In this document: piece by piece, positions 27,587 through 35,934 of the stretch | Layout of the letters: every line of letters starts with the position of its first letter | Position numbering within the stretch: position 1 is the stretch's first letter | DNA from: Azospirillum sp. TSO35-2 | Lineage (GTDB): Bacteria > Pseudomonadota > Alphaproteobacteria > Azospirillales > Azospirillaceae | DNA: 64,000 nt | Direction of reading: 5' to 3' | Assembly: GCF_003116095.1 (NCBI RefSeq) | Contig: NZ_LGRA01000008.1 | Location: 363,782-427,781, forward strand | The notes under the pieces: generated by a model | The model's database searches: none | Told to the model about the DNA's origin: nothing | The model's input: the letters and a program-made list of their open reading frames with translations, nothing else | Made by a program: the position numbers and the translations under genes

Positions 27587-29137
27587 ATGGCGACGGACCC
27601 GGGCATGCGCCCGCTCAGCGCACGCGACCTCATCGGCTTCTTTTCGATGGTGGTCGGCATGTTCATGGCGATCCTGGACATCCAGATCGTCTCCAGCTCG
27701 CTGTCGGAAATCCAGGCCGGCCTAGCCGCCAGCGCCGACGAGATCTCGTGGGTGCAGACCTCCTACCTGATCGCGGAGGTCGTGATGATCCCGCTGTCGG
27801 GCATCCTGTCGCGCATCCTGTCGACCCGCGTGCTGTTCACCATCGCCGCCGCCGGCTTCACCCTGACCAGCGTCGCCTGCGCCTTTTCCGGCGGCATCGA
27901 GACGATGATCGTCTGGCGGGCGCTCCAGGGCTTCATCGGCGGCGCCATGATCCCGACGGTCTTCGCCACCAGCTTCATGATCTTCCCGCCGGAAAAGCGG
28001 GCCGGCGTGTCGGTGATGATGGGGCTGGTCGCGACGATGGCGCCGACCATCGGCCCGACGCTGGGCGGCTATCTGACACAGAGCCTGTCCTGGCACTGGC
28101 TGTTCCTGGCCAACGTCATCCCCGGCATCCTGGTCACCTCGCTGGTGTGGTTCCTGGTCGATGTCGACCGCCCGAATCCGGAGCTGCGCCGGGGCTTCGA
28201 CTTCGTCGGCCTGCTGCTGATGGCGACCTTCCTGGGCAGCCTGGAGTATGTGGTGGAGGAGGGGCCGCGCAACGACTGGTTCGAGGACCAGACGGTCGCC
28301 TCGCTGGCCGTGGTGGCGGCGATCGGCGGCGTCGGCTTCTTCTGGCGGGTGCTGTCCTACCGCAACCCGATCGTGGAACTGCGCGCCTTCGCCGACCGCA
28401 ACTTCGCCATCGGCTCGCTCTACAGCTTCATCATCGGCATCGGGCTTTACGGGTCGGTCTATCTGCAACCGCTGTTCCTGGCGCGGGTGCGCGGCTTCAA
28501 CAGCCTGCAGATCGGCACGATCATGTTCGTGACCGGCGCCTTCCAGTTCATGTCGGCGCCGATCGCCGGCGCCCTGTCGAAGCGGATGGACCTGCGGGCG
28601 ATGCTGGCGCTGGGGCTGGTGCTGTTCGGCACCGGCGTCTGGCTGAACAGCCACTTCACCGCCGACACCGGCTTCTGGGAGCTGTTCCTGCCGCAGGCGG
28701 TGCGCGGCCTGTCGCTGATGCTGTGCTTCATCCCGATCAACAGCATCGCGCTGGGCACCCTGCCGCCGGACAAGCTGAAGAACGGGTCGGGCCTGTACAA
28801 CCTGATGCGCAACCTGGGCGGTGCCATCGGCTTGGCGGCGATCAACACGGTGCTGACCAACCGCGACGCGCTGCACATGAACCGGCTGGGCGACAACGTC
28901 AACCTCGCCCGGCCGGAGGTGCAGCAGATGGTCGACAACCTGAGCCAGCGCTTCGACGGGCTGGTGGCCGACCCGACGGCGGCGGCGATGTCCCGGCTGG
29001 TCGGGCTGGTCCAGCGCGAGGCGCTGATCCTGACCTTCAACGACGCCATGCTGCTGATGTCGGCGGTGTTCTTCGGCGCGCTGCTGTTCATGCCGCTGGT
29101 GCGGCGGCCGGGCGGCATGGTGAAGGCGGACCATTGA
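27587..29137 (+). CDS. DHA2-family MFS multidrug exporter (EmrB/QacA type)
   Basis: Proton-driven drug exporter of the inner membrane. The 516 residues have about 14 membrane segments, DHA2-family motif C-like segments, and MAILDIQIVSSSLSEIQAGL at the N terminus, where the D-x-x-I-V/x-x-x-A-L pattern is typical of EmrB. It pairs with the upstream membrane fusion protein, forming an EmrAB-type tripartite pump that would use an outer-membrane channel encoded elsewhere. The start ATG 27587 follows GGAAGGCAGCG at moderate spacing. Confidence 0.92.
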   Translation: MATDPGMRPLSARDLIGFFSMVVGMFMAILDIQIVSSSLSEIQAGLAASADEISWVQTSYLIAEVVMIPLSGILSRILSTRVLFTIAAAGFTLTSVACAFSGGIETMIVWRALQGFIGGAMIPTVFATSFMIFPPEKRAGVSVMMGLVATMAPTIGPTLGGYLTQSLSWHWLFLANVIPGILVTSLVWFLVDVDRPNPELRRGFDFVGLLLMATFLGSLEYVVEEGPRNDWFEDQTVASLAVVAAIGGVGFFWRVLSYRNPIVELRAFADRNFAIGSLYSFIIGIGLYGSVYLQPLFLARVRGFNSLQIGTIMFVTGAFQFMSAPIAGALSKRMDLRAMLALGLVLFGTGVWLNSHFTADTGFWELFLPQAVRGLSLMLCFIPINSIALGTLPPDKLKNGSGLYNLMRNLGGAIGLAAINTVLTNRDALHMNRLGDNVNLARPEVQQMVDNLSQRFDGLVADPTAAAMSRLVGLVQREALILTFNDAMLLMSAVFFGALLFMPLVRRPGGMVKADH

Positions 29138-29268
29138 TCGGAAAGGGCGGCGGGGGACTGCGGCACGATACGGCACCCCCGCGAGCGGCGTAGGAGGCCG
29201 CCCGTGGGTTGTGCTATGATCGTCGCCGTCGACCATCCGTCTCAGCCCAAGCCCACAGCCGCATCCCG

Positions 29269-29790
29269 ATGAGCAAGCGTCAATACACCAGAGCCGAGGT
29301 CAAGGAACTGCTGGGCGCCCTGGAGCGCCAGTGCCGCGAAGCCTCCAAACTCGCGCAGTTGGCGGAGCACGAGGCGAGCAAGCACAGCTTTGGCGCCTAC
29401 CGCGATTTCCGCGACAAGGTCGGCGAATTCCAGGCGCTGGTCATCCTGATCGAACAGCGCATGCGCAATCTGGTCGACGCCCGGTCCGATGACCTGCGCG
29501 ACCAGTTCGAAAAGCTGGACACCGTCATGCTGGCGCTGCTGGTCCGCGCCAGCATGCGATTCTTCTTCGTCCTGTCGGCCAATCCGATCCTGCCGATGGG
29601 CGCCCGTGAGATTTTCGTGGCGGAACTGCGCAGCCTGCACGACGCCGCGGAGAAGCTGCAGCGTCCCAACTACGTCGGCCGGCTTGGTCCGGAGTTGGAG
29701 CGCGACCTGGAAACCGCCTCGCTGATCCTGGAAGAGATCATCGACAAGGCGCCCAGCCTGCTGAACTTCCGCGGCGGCGGGTCGGAATAG
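29269..29790 (+). CDS. Unrecognised helical cytoplasmic protein
   Basis: I do not recognise the family. The 173 residues are predicted mostly alpha-helical and highly charged, with no signal peptide or full membrane segment; a moderately hydrophobic stretch (LLVRASMRFFFVLSANPILPMG, about 89-110) interrupts two helical halves. Start ATG 29269 (MSKRQYTRAEVKELL) is chosen because coherent helical periodicity begins there; the open frame continues to 29209. Coding base use matches its neighbours. It stands alone, downstream of the pump genes and convergent with the MetX-like gene, so context does not suggest a job. Confidence 0.65.
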   Translation: MSKRQYTRAEVKELLGALERQCREASKLAQLAEHEASKHSFGAYRDFRDKVGEFQALVILIEQRMRNLVDARSDDLRDQFEKLDTVMLALLVRASMRFFFVLSANPILPMGAREIFVAELRSLHDAAEKLQRPNYVGRLGPELERDLETASLILEEIIDKAPSLLNFRGGGSE

Positions 29791-29845
29791 GGCCGGTCCG
29801 CCCCCGCCCTGACCGTCTGGGCGGGGAGGGGGCCGTGATTTTGAC

Positions 29846-31060
29846 CTACTTCGCCAGGAACTGTGTGATCGTATCGCCGGCCTTGGCGATGTTGGCGATG
29901 CCGTCCAGATGCCCCAGGGTCGAGGTGATCGACTCGGTGTAGTCGACCTTGTTGCCCTGCTTCTCCAGCCGGTCCTTCAGCGGCCGCATGTTGCGGTCGG
30001 GCGGGAAGACCAGGTCGTCGGCCGACGGGATCAGCAGCACCGGCGCCTTGATCTTCGCCAGACCGTCGTCCAGCGACGGGCCGTTGCCGGTGACGAAGGT
30101 CTGGTTGGCCTTGATCAGATAGAGGAAGTGGTTGGCATCGCTGACCGCGGCGCGGCCGGCGGCGGCCTTGTCCAGCCAGGCTTCGATGGCGTACTGGTTG
30201 CCCATCGCGGCGCGCGGGTCCTTGCCCTCTTCCGCCCATTTGCGGCCGAAGGCGGCGTCGGCCCATTTCCAGTGGCGGGCGTGCAGGGTGACCAGCTTCA
30301 GCGCCTCGGTCAGGCCGGCCTTGGGCTCCGCCTTGCCGTAATAGTCGCCGTTGTTCCAGTTGGGGTCGAGCTTGATCGGCGCCCCCCACAGGTTCAGCCA
30401 GCCGATCAGGAACGGGTCGGCCTCCGGCCCGCCGATGACGGCGATGACGCGCTTGACCATGTCGGGGTAGTCGGCCCCCCATTCGAACGCCTGGAGCGAG
30501 CCCATCGAGCCGCCCATCACCGCCTGCAGCGTCTTGACGCCCAGGCTGTCGAGCAACGCCTTCTGGACGTTGACGAAGTCCTGGATGGTGACGATGGGGA
30601 AGCTCATGCCATAGGGCTTGCCGGTGTCCGGGTTGACGCTGGCCGGCCCGGTGGTGACGACGTTGGGGTCCTTCGGCGACAGGTTCACCAGCGTGTCGGA
30701 GCTGATGATGAAGTACTTGTCGGTGTCCAGCGGCTTGCCCGGCCCGATGATGCTGTCCCAATAGCCGGGGGTCGCATCCTCGGCCTTGTATTTCCCGGCG
30801 GCGTGGCTGTTGCCGCTGAAGAAATGGGTGACGAGGATGACGTTGTCCTTGGCATCGTTCAGCTTGCCGTAGCTTTCCCAGCCGACGCGCAGGTTCTTGA
30901 TCGTCCCGCCACCGGTCGTGGTGTAGGACGGCATCTCGAAAACCTTCTTTTCGACGATGCCGTCCAGCGCCAGCGCCGGCAGCGCGCCGAGCAGGCAGGC
31001 GGCCATGGCGAGTCCGCCGAGGCGGCCGGACCATTTGGAACCGCGGACAACTCCTCGCAT
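29846..31060 (-). CDS. Secreted homoserine O-acetyltransferase-like alpha/beta hydrolase
   Basis: The 404 residues combine a signal peptide (about 1-32, hydrophobic core LAMAACLLGALPALA) with an alpha/beta-hydrolase closely resembling MetX-type homoserine acyltransferases: nucleophile elbow G-G-S185-M-G-S-L-Q-A-F-E-W, a late P-S-A-D-D-L-V-F-P-P with the catalytic Asp, and G-H-L-D-G with the His. True MetX enzymes are cytoplasmic and use acetyl-CoA, which is absent from the periplasm, so this is probably a hydrolase or a different acyltransferase. ATG 31060 follows GGGAGGGG. Methionine genes are not nearby. Enzyme substrate unknown. Confidence 0.8.
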   Translation of the reverse strand: MRGVVRGSKWSGRLGGLAMAACLLGALPALALDGIVEKKVFEMPSYTTTGGGTIKNLRVGWESYGKLNDAKDNVILVTHFFSGNSHAAGKYKAEDATPGYWDSIIGPGKPLDTDKYFIISSDTLVNLSPKDPNVVTTGPASVNPDTGKPYGMSFPIVTIQDFVNVQKALLDSLGVKTLQAVMGGSMGSLQAFEWGADYPDMVKRVIAVIGGPEADPFLIGWLNLWGAPIKLDPNWNNGDYYGKAEPKAGLTEALKLVTLHARHWKWADAAFGRKWAEEGKDPRAAMGNQYAIEAWLDKAAAGRAAVSDANHFLYLIKANQTFVTGNGPSLDDGLAKIKAPVLLIPSADDLVFPPDRNMRPLKDRLEKQGNKVDYTESITSTLGHLDGIANIAKAGDTITQFLAK

Positions 31061-31161
31061 GGGGCAACCCCTCCCAGATTGTTCTATGGGCGGGCAGTCT
31101 ACCGATGCGGTTGTGTCTGTCCAGCGGCCTTCGGTGACGAATCCCTTACGGCGGGCGGCGC

Positions 31162-31482
31162 CTAGGACAGGCGGACCGCCGTGCCGTTGGCCGACACCAT
31201 CAGCATGCCGTTCTCCTTGCCCAACACTTCGTAATCCATGTCGACTCCGACGACGGCATCGGCGCCCAGCGCGCGGGCGGCGTCCTCCAGGTCGGCCAGC
31301 GCCGCCTCGCGCGCCTCGCGCAGCGCCGCCTGATAGCCGCCGGCCCGCCCGCCGACGATGTCGCGGACCGACGAGAACAGGTCGCGGAACACGTTCACCC
31401 CCATGATCGCCTCGCCGGCGACGAGGCCGAGATACTGGACGATGCGGCGGCCTTCGACCGAATCGGTGCTGGTGACGATCAT
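31162..31482 (-). CDS. ybjQ: YbjQ/UPF0145 family protein
   Basis: A 106-residue protein matching the YbjQ (UPF0145, DUF74) family along its whole length: an opening [20 protein letters not shown], then [14 protein letters not shown], and [16 protein letters not shown] near 80. Members form pentamers; function is not established, although a metal-binding role has been proposed. ATG 31482 gives the usual family length; the open frame upstream is not conserved. It lies upstream of the MetX-like gene on the same strand with about 100 bases between, and is divergent from the phage-like repressor gene. Confidence 0.88.
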   Translation of the reverse strand: MIVTSTDSVEGRRIVQYLGLVAGEAIMGVNVFRDLFSSVRDIVGGRAGGYQAALREAREAALADLEDAARALGADAVVGVDMDYEVLGKENGMLMVSANGTAVRLS

Positions 31483-31650
31483 GACCGGGTATCCCTTTCT
31501 GGCTTCTCCTGACGCACAGATGGTCCTTCCACCGCCCTGTCCAAGGCGGCACTGCGAAATCGCATGGGCGTTGAGTCGAACGCGCCTTCCCGGCGACCGG
31601 CCGCTGCGTGTAGGACTGGCGGACCGGCGGGGGGCCGGGCTGGGGGAAGC

Positions 31651-32286
31651 ATGGACGACACGCGGCGCGCCATCCTGCGCTGGATGACCGGTGTGATGGA
31701 GGCGAAGGGCTGGAGCGCCGGGGCCTGGGCCCGGTTGGCCGGCGTCACCGCCACCAACCTGACCCGCTTCCTGCGCGATCCGGTGATGGGCAGCCTGCCC
31801 AGCGCCGACACCCTGGCCCGGCTGGCCCGCATCGCCGGGTCGGAGCCGCGCTTCCTCGACGATCACGCCTACGCTCCCGTCTCGCGCGTGCCGGTGCTGA
31901 CGCTGGAGCAGGCGCACATCTTCCTCGACCTCGGCCGCAAGGCGGGGGAGGCGTTCCTGGCCGGGGCGCTGAAGGACGGGGCGTCGTCGGTCGCGATGGA
32001 CGGCAAGACCTCCAGCCGCGCCTTCGCCCTGCGCATCGTGTCGAAGAGCCTCGATGCCGCCGGGGTGCTGCCGCGCGACTGCGTGGTGCTGGAACCGCTG
32101 GACGTGCTGGCGCCGCAGACCGGCGACGTCGTGGTGACGGTGGGCGACGGGACGGTTTGCGGTTATCGCTTCTTCCCGCCGCACCTGATGCCGGTGTCGA
32201 CCGACCCCGACTGCCGCCCGACCGCGATCGACCGCGCCCACGTCGCCGGAGTCGCCGTTCACGTCGTGCGGGCGCTGCGCCTGTAA
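31651..32286 (+). CDS. XRE/LexA-like (S24) phage-type repressor with substituted catalytic Lys
   Basis: A 211-residue regulator with an N-terminal helix-turn-helix (about 10-60, [18 protein letters not shown]) and a C-terminal S24/LexA-like domain (about 95-211). Aligned by eye to LexA, the catalytic Ser is kept (S133 in V-S-K-S-L-D), but the general-base Lys is Tyr (Y172 in V-C-G-Y-R-F), so self-cleavage on RecA activation is unlikely. The start ATG 31651 follows GGGGGA; the longer frame from 31564 is not conserved. It precedes an exonuclease/annealing-protein pair on the same strand, a typical phage early-region layout, and may repress it. Confidence 0.75.
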   Translation: MDDTRRAILRWMTGVMEAKGWSAGAWARLAGVTATNLTRFLRDPVMGSLPSADTLARLARIAGSEPRFLDDHAYAPVSRVPVLTLEQAHIFLDLGRKAGEAFLAGALKDGASSVAMDGKTSSRAFALRIVSKSLDAAGVLPRDCVVLEPLDVLAPQTGDVVVTVGDGTVCGYRFFPPHLMPVSTDPDCRPTAIDRAHVAGVAVHVVRALRL

Positions 32287-32607
32287 AGAGGCGGTGGACG
32301 CAGAGTCAAGGCACCCATTTCAAGCGGTCAACGGGTGCAATAACGGACGTCGCTACTCCGTTCGTTTTCCGTTGTGATTGCGCTGCTTAGAACCCACCAA
32401 ATATAGCGTCTTTTCAGGTCTTTGACCGTGATTATGGCTAAGCTGTAGGTTCCCGTTTTGTTCTTGAAAGCTGCGTGTTCGCATCCCATATTCAGGGTCC
32501 GGCGAGGCGTGCCCAAAAGCATGCTGCAAAGACGCAGCAGCGGTCACGCTTCGGGGCTCCGAACAGGGGCTGGAAAGAGCCGGGACATTGGGGATGTCGG
32601 GGCAGGC
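32287..32607. other. Intergenic region before the recombination genes
   Basis: 321 bases without a convincing gene. The part from about 32320 to 32500 is clearly more A/T-rich than its surroundings. It holds a small inverted repeat, AACGGA/TCCGTT at 32342-32347 and 32357-32362, and a GCTGC/GCAGC hairpin near 32524-32539. It probably contains the promoter and operator(s) of the exonuclease/annealing operon. The open frame from 32458 into the exonuclease lacks conserved sequence. Confidence 0.5.
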
Positions 32608-33603
32608 ATGGCGATCACTCAGGCACAGCGGGAATGGCGGGCGGGACGGATCGGGTCGTCGGACGCGACGCGCGTGATGGCCGGCGACTGGCTGGCGCTG
32701 TGGCGCGAGAAGACCGGCCGCTCCGAACCGGAGGATCTGGATCTGGTCGCCGCCGTGCAGATCGGCATCGCGACCGAGCATCTGCACCCGCGCTTCGTCA
32801 CCCACGCCACCGGACTGCCCTGCGTCGAGGCGCCGGACACCTACCGCCACGCCGAGCATGACTGGATGGTCGCCCATCCCGACTTCCTGACGCGCAGCGA
32901 GGCGGACGGCGCCTTCGACACCATCGTGGAGGCGAAGTTCAACAGCGGCTTCCAGAGCGATGCCGACCTTGCCCGCCGCTACCACTGGCAGCTCCAGCAC
33001 CAGTTGGCGGTGGTCGGGCTGGACCGCGCGCTGCTGTCAATCCTGCGGCCGACCGGCCACGCGCTGGTGACGGTGGAACGCCGGCCCGACGAGGTCGAAC
33101 GGCTGGTGGAAACGCTGGAGGCCTTCTGGTGGCACGTCGTCAACGACATCGAGCCGAGCGACCCGCTGCCGATCGACGGCCCGTCCTATGAAAGCGGCCG
33201 GGTCTTCGACATGGGGCGGCACAACCGCTTCCGCACGCTGGCCGACCAACTGGTGGCCCGCCGCGCCACCGCGCTGGAGGTGAAGGAAGGCGAGGCGGCG
33301 CTGAAGGCGCTGATGCCGGACGACGCCCGCGTCGCTTTCGTGGAAACCGATGGGCAGCCCGGCGGCGGGCTGTACCTGACGCGCGACCGCGACGGCCGGC
33401 TCAGCCTGCGCTACGGCGCACCACCGCGCCGGGCGCTGGCCGACGCGCAAGCCTGGGCACCCTCCGCTGACCCGAGCCCGGCGGATGCCGGACCGACCGA
33501 GCTGAGCTTGGACATGGTCCTGTCCGCCGGCTGGGGTGAGGGGAGAGCCGAAACGACTGTGAAAACGCTGGAAGGAAAAGGACCCACGTCATGGGACGCA
33601 TGA
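32608..33603 (+). CDS. YqaJ-family phage-type exonuclease
   Basis: PD-(D/E)xK nuclease of the lambda-exonuclease/YqaJ superfamily, expected to resect double-stranded DNA to feed strand annealing. In the 331-residue product, the opening W-R-A-G-R-I-G-S-S-D-A is the YqaJ signature, followed by E-x-L-H-P near 54, the catalytic Asp in A-H-P-D92, E108-A-K110, and the Q-L-Q-H-Q-L helix near 130. The C-terminal 80 residues are Pro/Ala-rich and less conserved. ATG 32608 is selected for the family start. It overlaps the annealing-protein gene by 13 bases, so both belong to one operon and probably work as a pair. Confidence 0.82.
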   Translation: MAITQAQREWRAGRIGSSDATRVMAGDWLALWREKTGRSEPEDLDLVAAVQIGIATEHLHPRFVTHATGLPCVEAPDTYRHAEHDWMVAHPDFLTRSEADGAFDTIVEAKFNSGFQSDADLARRYHWQLQHQLAVVGLDRALLSILRPTGHALVTVERRPDEVERLVETLEAFWWHVVNDIEPSDPLPIDGPSYESGRVFDMGRHNRFRTLADQLVARRATALEVKEGEAALKALMPDDARVAFVETDGQPGGGLYLTRDRDGRLSLRYGAPPRRALADAQAWAPSADPSPADAGPTELSLDMVLSAGWGEGRAETTVKTLEGKGPTSWDA

Positions 33604-34448
33604 GCAAGACCGACAACGTCGTCGCCGACACCGAAACCGCCGAATCGACCGTCGCCCCGGCGGCGGCGAAGGCCGGCACCAGCCGTGGCTCCACCCCTCA
33701 CGCCGCCAAGCCGGATGGGGAGGCCACGCCGTCCAACCCGGCCGAACCGCAGCGCATCGACACGATGTTCCTGTGGAACCGTCTGAAGCGCACCGACCCG
33801 AAGGCGACCAAGCCCTTCACCCGGTCCGGCGGCTTCCGCGGCACGCAGATCGACCCGACCTGGCGCTTCCAGATGATGACGGAGGTGTTCGGTCCGATCG
33901 GCAAGGGCTGGGGCTACGAGCAGATCGACTGGACCATCGCGGAGCGGATGATCTTCATCTGCGCCCGCGTCTGGTACATCGACCCGGAAACCAGGGAGAA
34001 GTGCTTCACCGGCCCGCAGTGGGGCGGGACCGAGATGGTCCGCCGCCGCAACGGGATGGAATCGCCGGACGACGAGTGCTTCAAGATGTCGATGACCGAC
34101 GCGGTCGGCAAATGCCTGCTGCAACTGGGTCTGGCCGCCGACGTCTACATGGGGCAGTTCGACGACAGCAAGTACCGCGAGGAATCGGAGGCCTTCTACG
34201 CCGCCAAATCCAACCCGGACCTGCAGCCGGCCGCCGTCGAAGCCTTCGAGGCGGAAGTGAAGCGCCGTCTTAACAGCTGTCTGGATCTCGATGATCTGGA
34301 AGAGGTTTGGCGCTCCGGCGTCGGCACCCGCCTGCGGGAGATCGGCAGCATCGACCGTGCCGCCCAGCACCGCATCACCGGCCTGTTCGCCCAGAAGAAG
34401 GCCGAGATCCTGAAGCGTGAGGAGGAGGACGGGCGGGAAGCCGCCTGA
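33591..34448 (+). CDS. Putative phage-type single-strand annealing protein (Rad52/Erf/Sak-like)
   Basis: The 285-residue product has a disordered N-terminal 55 residues (Ala/Thr/Ser/Pro), then a core with T-D-P-K-A-T-K-P-F...G-G-F-R-G-T-x-I-D-P-T-W...T-E-V-F-G-P-I-G-K-G-W-G-Y, which resembles conserved sequence in phage-encoded recombination mediators of the Erf/Rad52-like (Sak) group, and a helical tail rich in Lys/Glu. Such proteins anneal the single strands produced by a partner exonuclease; the overlapping YqaJ gene is exactly such a partner. ATG 33591 or ATG 33600 (ATGA overlap) could be the start. Family placement is from memory of the pattern and is the weaker part of the call. Confidence 0.65.
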   Translation: MGRMSKTDNVVADTETAESTVAPAAAKAGTSRGSTPHAAKPDGEATPSNPAEPQRIDTMFLWNRLKRTDPKATKPFTRSGGFRGTQIDPTWRFQMMTEVFGPIGKGWGYEQIDWTIAERMIFICARVWYIDPETREKCFTGPQWGGTEMVRRRNGMESPDDECFKMSMTDAVGKCLLQLGLAADVYMGQFDDSKYREESEAFYAAKSNPDLQPAAVEAFEAEVKRRLNSCLDLDDLEEVWRSGVGTRLREIGSIDRAAQHRITGLFAQKKAEILKREEEDGREAA

Positions 34449-34456
34449 CGCTGCCC

Positions 34457-34846
34457 ATGGCCCAGACGTCGCAACCCACGGCACCCCAGCCGGCCTCCCA
34501 GTCGCCCAGCGGCCTGTTCCGCATGAGCGCCTGGGAAGGCGAGTTCGAGCGCGCCAACGCCCAGTTGCCGCGCTGGTACTGGAACCGCGACCAGCGCCGC
34601 CGCCACTACGCCCGCTGGGTGGAGGCGGAGGCGGAAACGCTGGCGCAGCGGCTGTCGGGCCTGCTACGGCCCGGCACCCCGGCGGAATCCGCAGGGGCGG
34701 CCCGCGTTCTGATCGAGTCGCTGGCGCGTGACATCGACTGGGCTCGCCGGTTGGAAGACTCGGATCCCGAAGACGACAGACGAGACGGTGCGCGGGACGG
34801 CGCACAGGGCGGCGGAAGGGGCAGCCCCTTCGCCCGAGCCGCCTGA
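34457..34846 (+). CDS. Unrecognised small protein in the recombination module
   Basis: A 129-residue product with no recognised family. A Pro/Gln/Ser-rich N terminus leads into a charged helical core (about 25-95, with W-Y-W-N-R-D-Q-R-R-R-H-Y-A-R-W-V-E-A-E-A) and a Gly/Asp-rich tail. It starts eight bases after the annealing-protein stop, so it is probably in the same transcript. Coding-strand base use is like its neighbours. A DNA- or protein-binding helper for the recombination pair is conceivable, but nothing in the sequence shows it. Confidence 0.6.
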   Translation: MAQTSQPTAPQPASQSPSGLFRMSAWEGEFERANAQLPRWYWNRDQRRRHYARWVEAEAETLAQRLSGLLRPGTPAESAGAARVLIESLARDIDWARRLEDSDPEDDRRDGARDGAQGGGRGSPFARAA

Positions 34847-34867
34847 TGAGAAGAAGGATTTCATCTC

Positions 34868-35152
34868 ATGACGATAGAAGAGGTCCAGGCGCGCCTCAGC
34901 GCCGCTCAAGCCCGGCTCGGGCGTGAGGGCCGCTTCGCCCTCACCCTCAGCCTGAACGGGCGCGAGGAGTGCTACATCACCCATTGGTTCCGGCCGGACC
35001 CGCACGCCTTCGAGGATTGCCGGGCGGTCGGCTCCGGGACCGTCAGCGAATGCCTCGCGGCGCTCGACCGCTACGTCGCGGTGAACGCGCCGGCATCCGG
35101 CGCGGACAGCCGGGCTCGCAACGAGGCTCCGGTGCTGATGGCCGCCGAATGA
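34868..35152 (+). CDS. Unrecognised small protein, last gene of the recombination module
   Basis: A 94-residue product with no recognised family. It begins with a helix (T-I-E-E-V-Q-A-R-L-S-A-A-Q-A-R-L) and continues with a beta-like stretch (G-R-F-A-L-T-L-S-L-N-G-R-E-E-C-Y-I-T) containing two Cys (about 37 and 52). Its ATG follows an AAGAAGGA site, the best ribosome site in the module. It ends just before a strong intrinsic terminator, which therefore closes the presumed operon that starts at the exonuclease. Confidence 0.6.
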   Translation: MTIEEVQARLSAAQARLGREGRFALTLSLNGREECYITHWFRPDPHAFEDCRAVGSGTVSECLAALDRYVAVNAPASGADSRARNEAPVLMAAE

Positions 35153-35185
35153 CATCCCCGTAACGGCCAGGCCATCGGCCCTTAC

Positions 35186-35220
35186 CCCCTCGTCCCCCCC
35201 GCGGACGAGGGGATTTTTTT
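35186..35220 (+). terminator. Intrinsic terminator closing the recombination module
   Basis: CCCCTCGTCC (35186-35195) pairs with GGACGAGGGG (35203-35212), followed by A and seven T residues: a textbook Rho-independent terminator, 34 bases after the last stop of the module. Confidence 0.92.
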
Positions 35221-35288
35221 ATGCCGGCGGCCGGCGCCGGCTGCATTACCATCCGCGCCGTTCAACCCACGAAAGGGACGGCCGCCCC

Positions 35289-35924
35289 ATGGACCCGCTT
35301 GTCGCCCTCCTGAGCATCCTCGGCGCCCTGGCGGTCGGCGCCGCCAGTCCGGGACCGAGCTTCGTCCTGGTCGCCCGCACCTCCATCGCGGTGTCCCGGC
35401 GCGCCGGTCTGGCCGCGGCCTTGGGCATGGGCATCGGCGGCGTGTTCTTCGCCACGCTGGCGCTGCTCGGGCTGCACACGCTGCTGTCGCAGGTCGGCTG
35501 GCTCTACGCCGCGCTGAAGCTGGCGGGGGGTGCCTACCTGCTCTACCTCGCCGTTCGCATCTGGCGCGGCGCCTCCACGCCGTTGGCGATGGGCGAGGGC
35601 GGGCGGACCGCTCCGGCCGGCATCGCCCGGCCATTCCTGTTCGGCCTGCTGACGCAACTCAGCAACCCCAAGACCGCCATCGTCTATGGCAGCATCTTCG
35701 CCGCGCTGATGCCCGCCACCCCGCCGGTCTGGCTGTTCGCCACTCTGCCGCCTGCGATTTTCCTGATCGAGGCAGGCTGGTACACCATCGTCGCCGTGGC
35801 CTTTTCCGCCGGCCGGCCGCGCGCCGCCTATCTGCGCTCCAAGCACTGGATCGACCGCATCGCCGCGGCGGCGATTGGCGCACTCGGCGTCCGCCTGCTG
35901 GCGGACGCCGTGCCCCATCCCTGA
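35289..35924 (+). CDS. LysE/RhtB-family amino acid exporter
   Basis: A 211-residue inner-membrane protein with six hydrophobic segments and the family opening A-A-S-P-G-P-S-F-V-L-V-A-R (near 17-30). The stretch F-x-x-G-L-L-T-Q-L-S-N-P-K-T-A-I-V near 117 is the conserved second-half motif. It exports amino acids or homoserine lactone-like compounds; substrate unknown. The ATG at 35289 is preceded by GAAAGGGACGG. It converges on tex with ten bases between stops. Confidence 0.88.
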   Translation: MDPLVALLSILGALAVGAASPGPSFVLVARTSIAVSRRAGLAAALGMGIGGVFFATLALLGLHTLLSQVGWLYAALKLAGGAYLLYLAVRIWRGASTPLAMGEGGRTAPAGIARPFLFGLLTQLSNPKTAIVYGSIFAALMPATPPVWLFATLPPAIFLIEAGWYTIVAVAFSAGRPRAAYLRSKHWIDRIAAAAIGALGVRLLADAVPHP

Positions 35925-35934
35925 CCCCTTCCGT

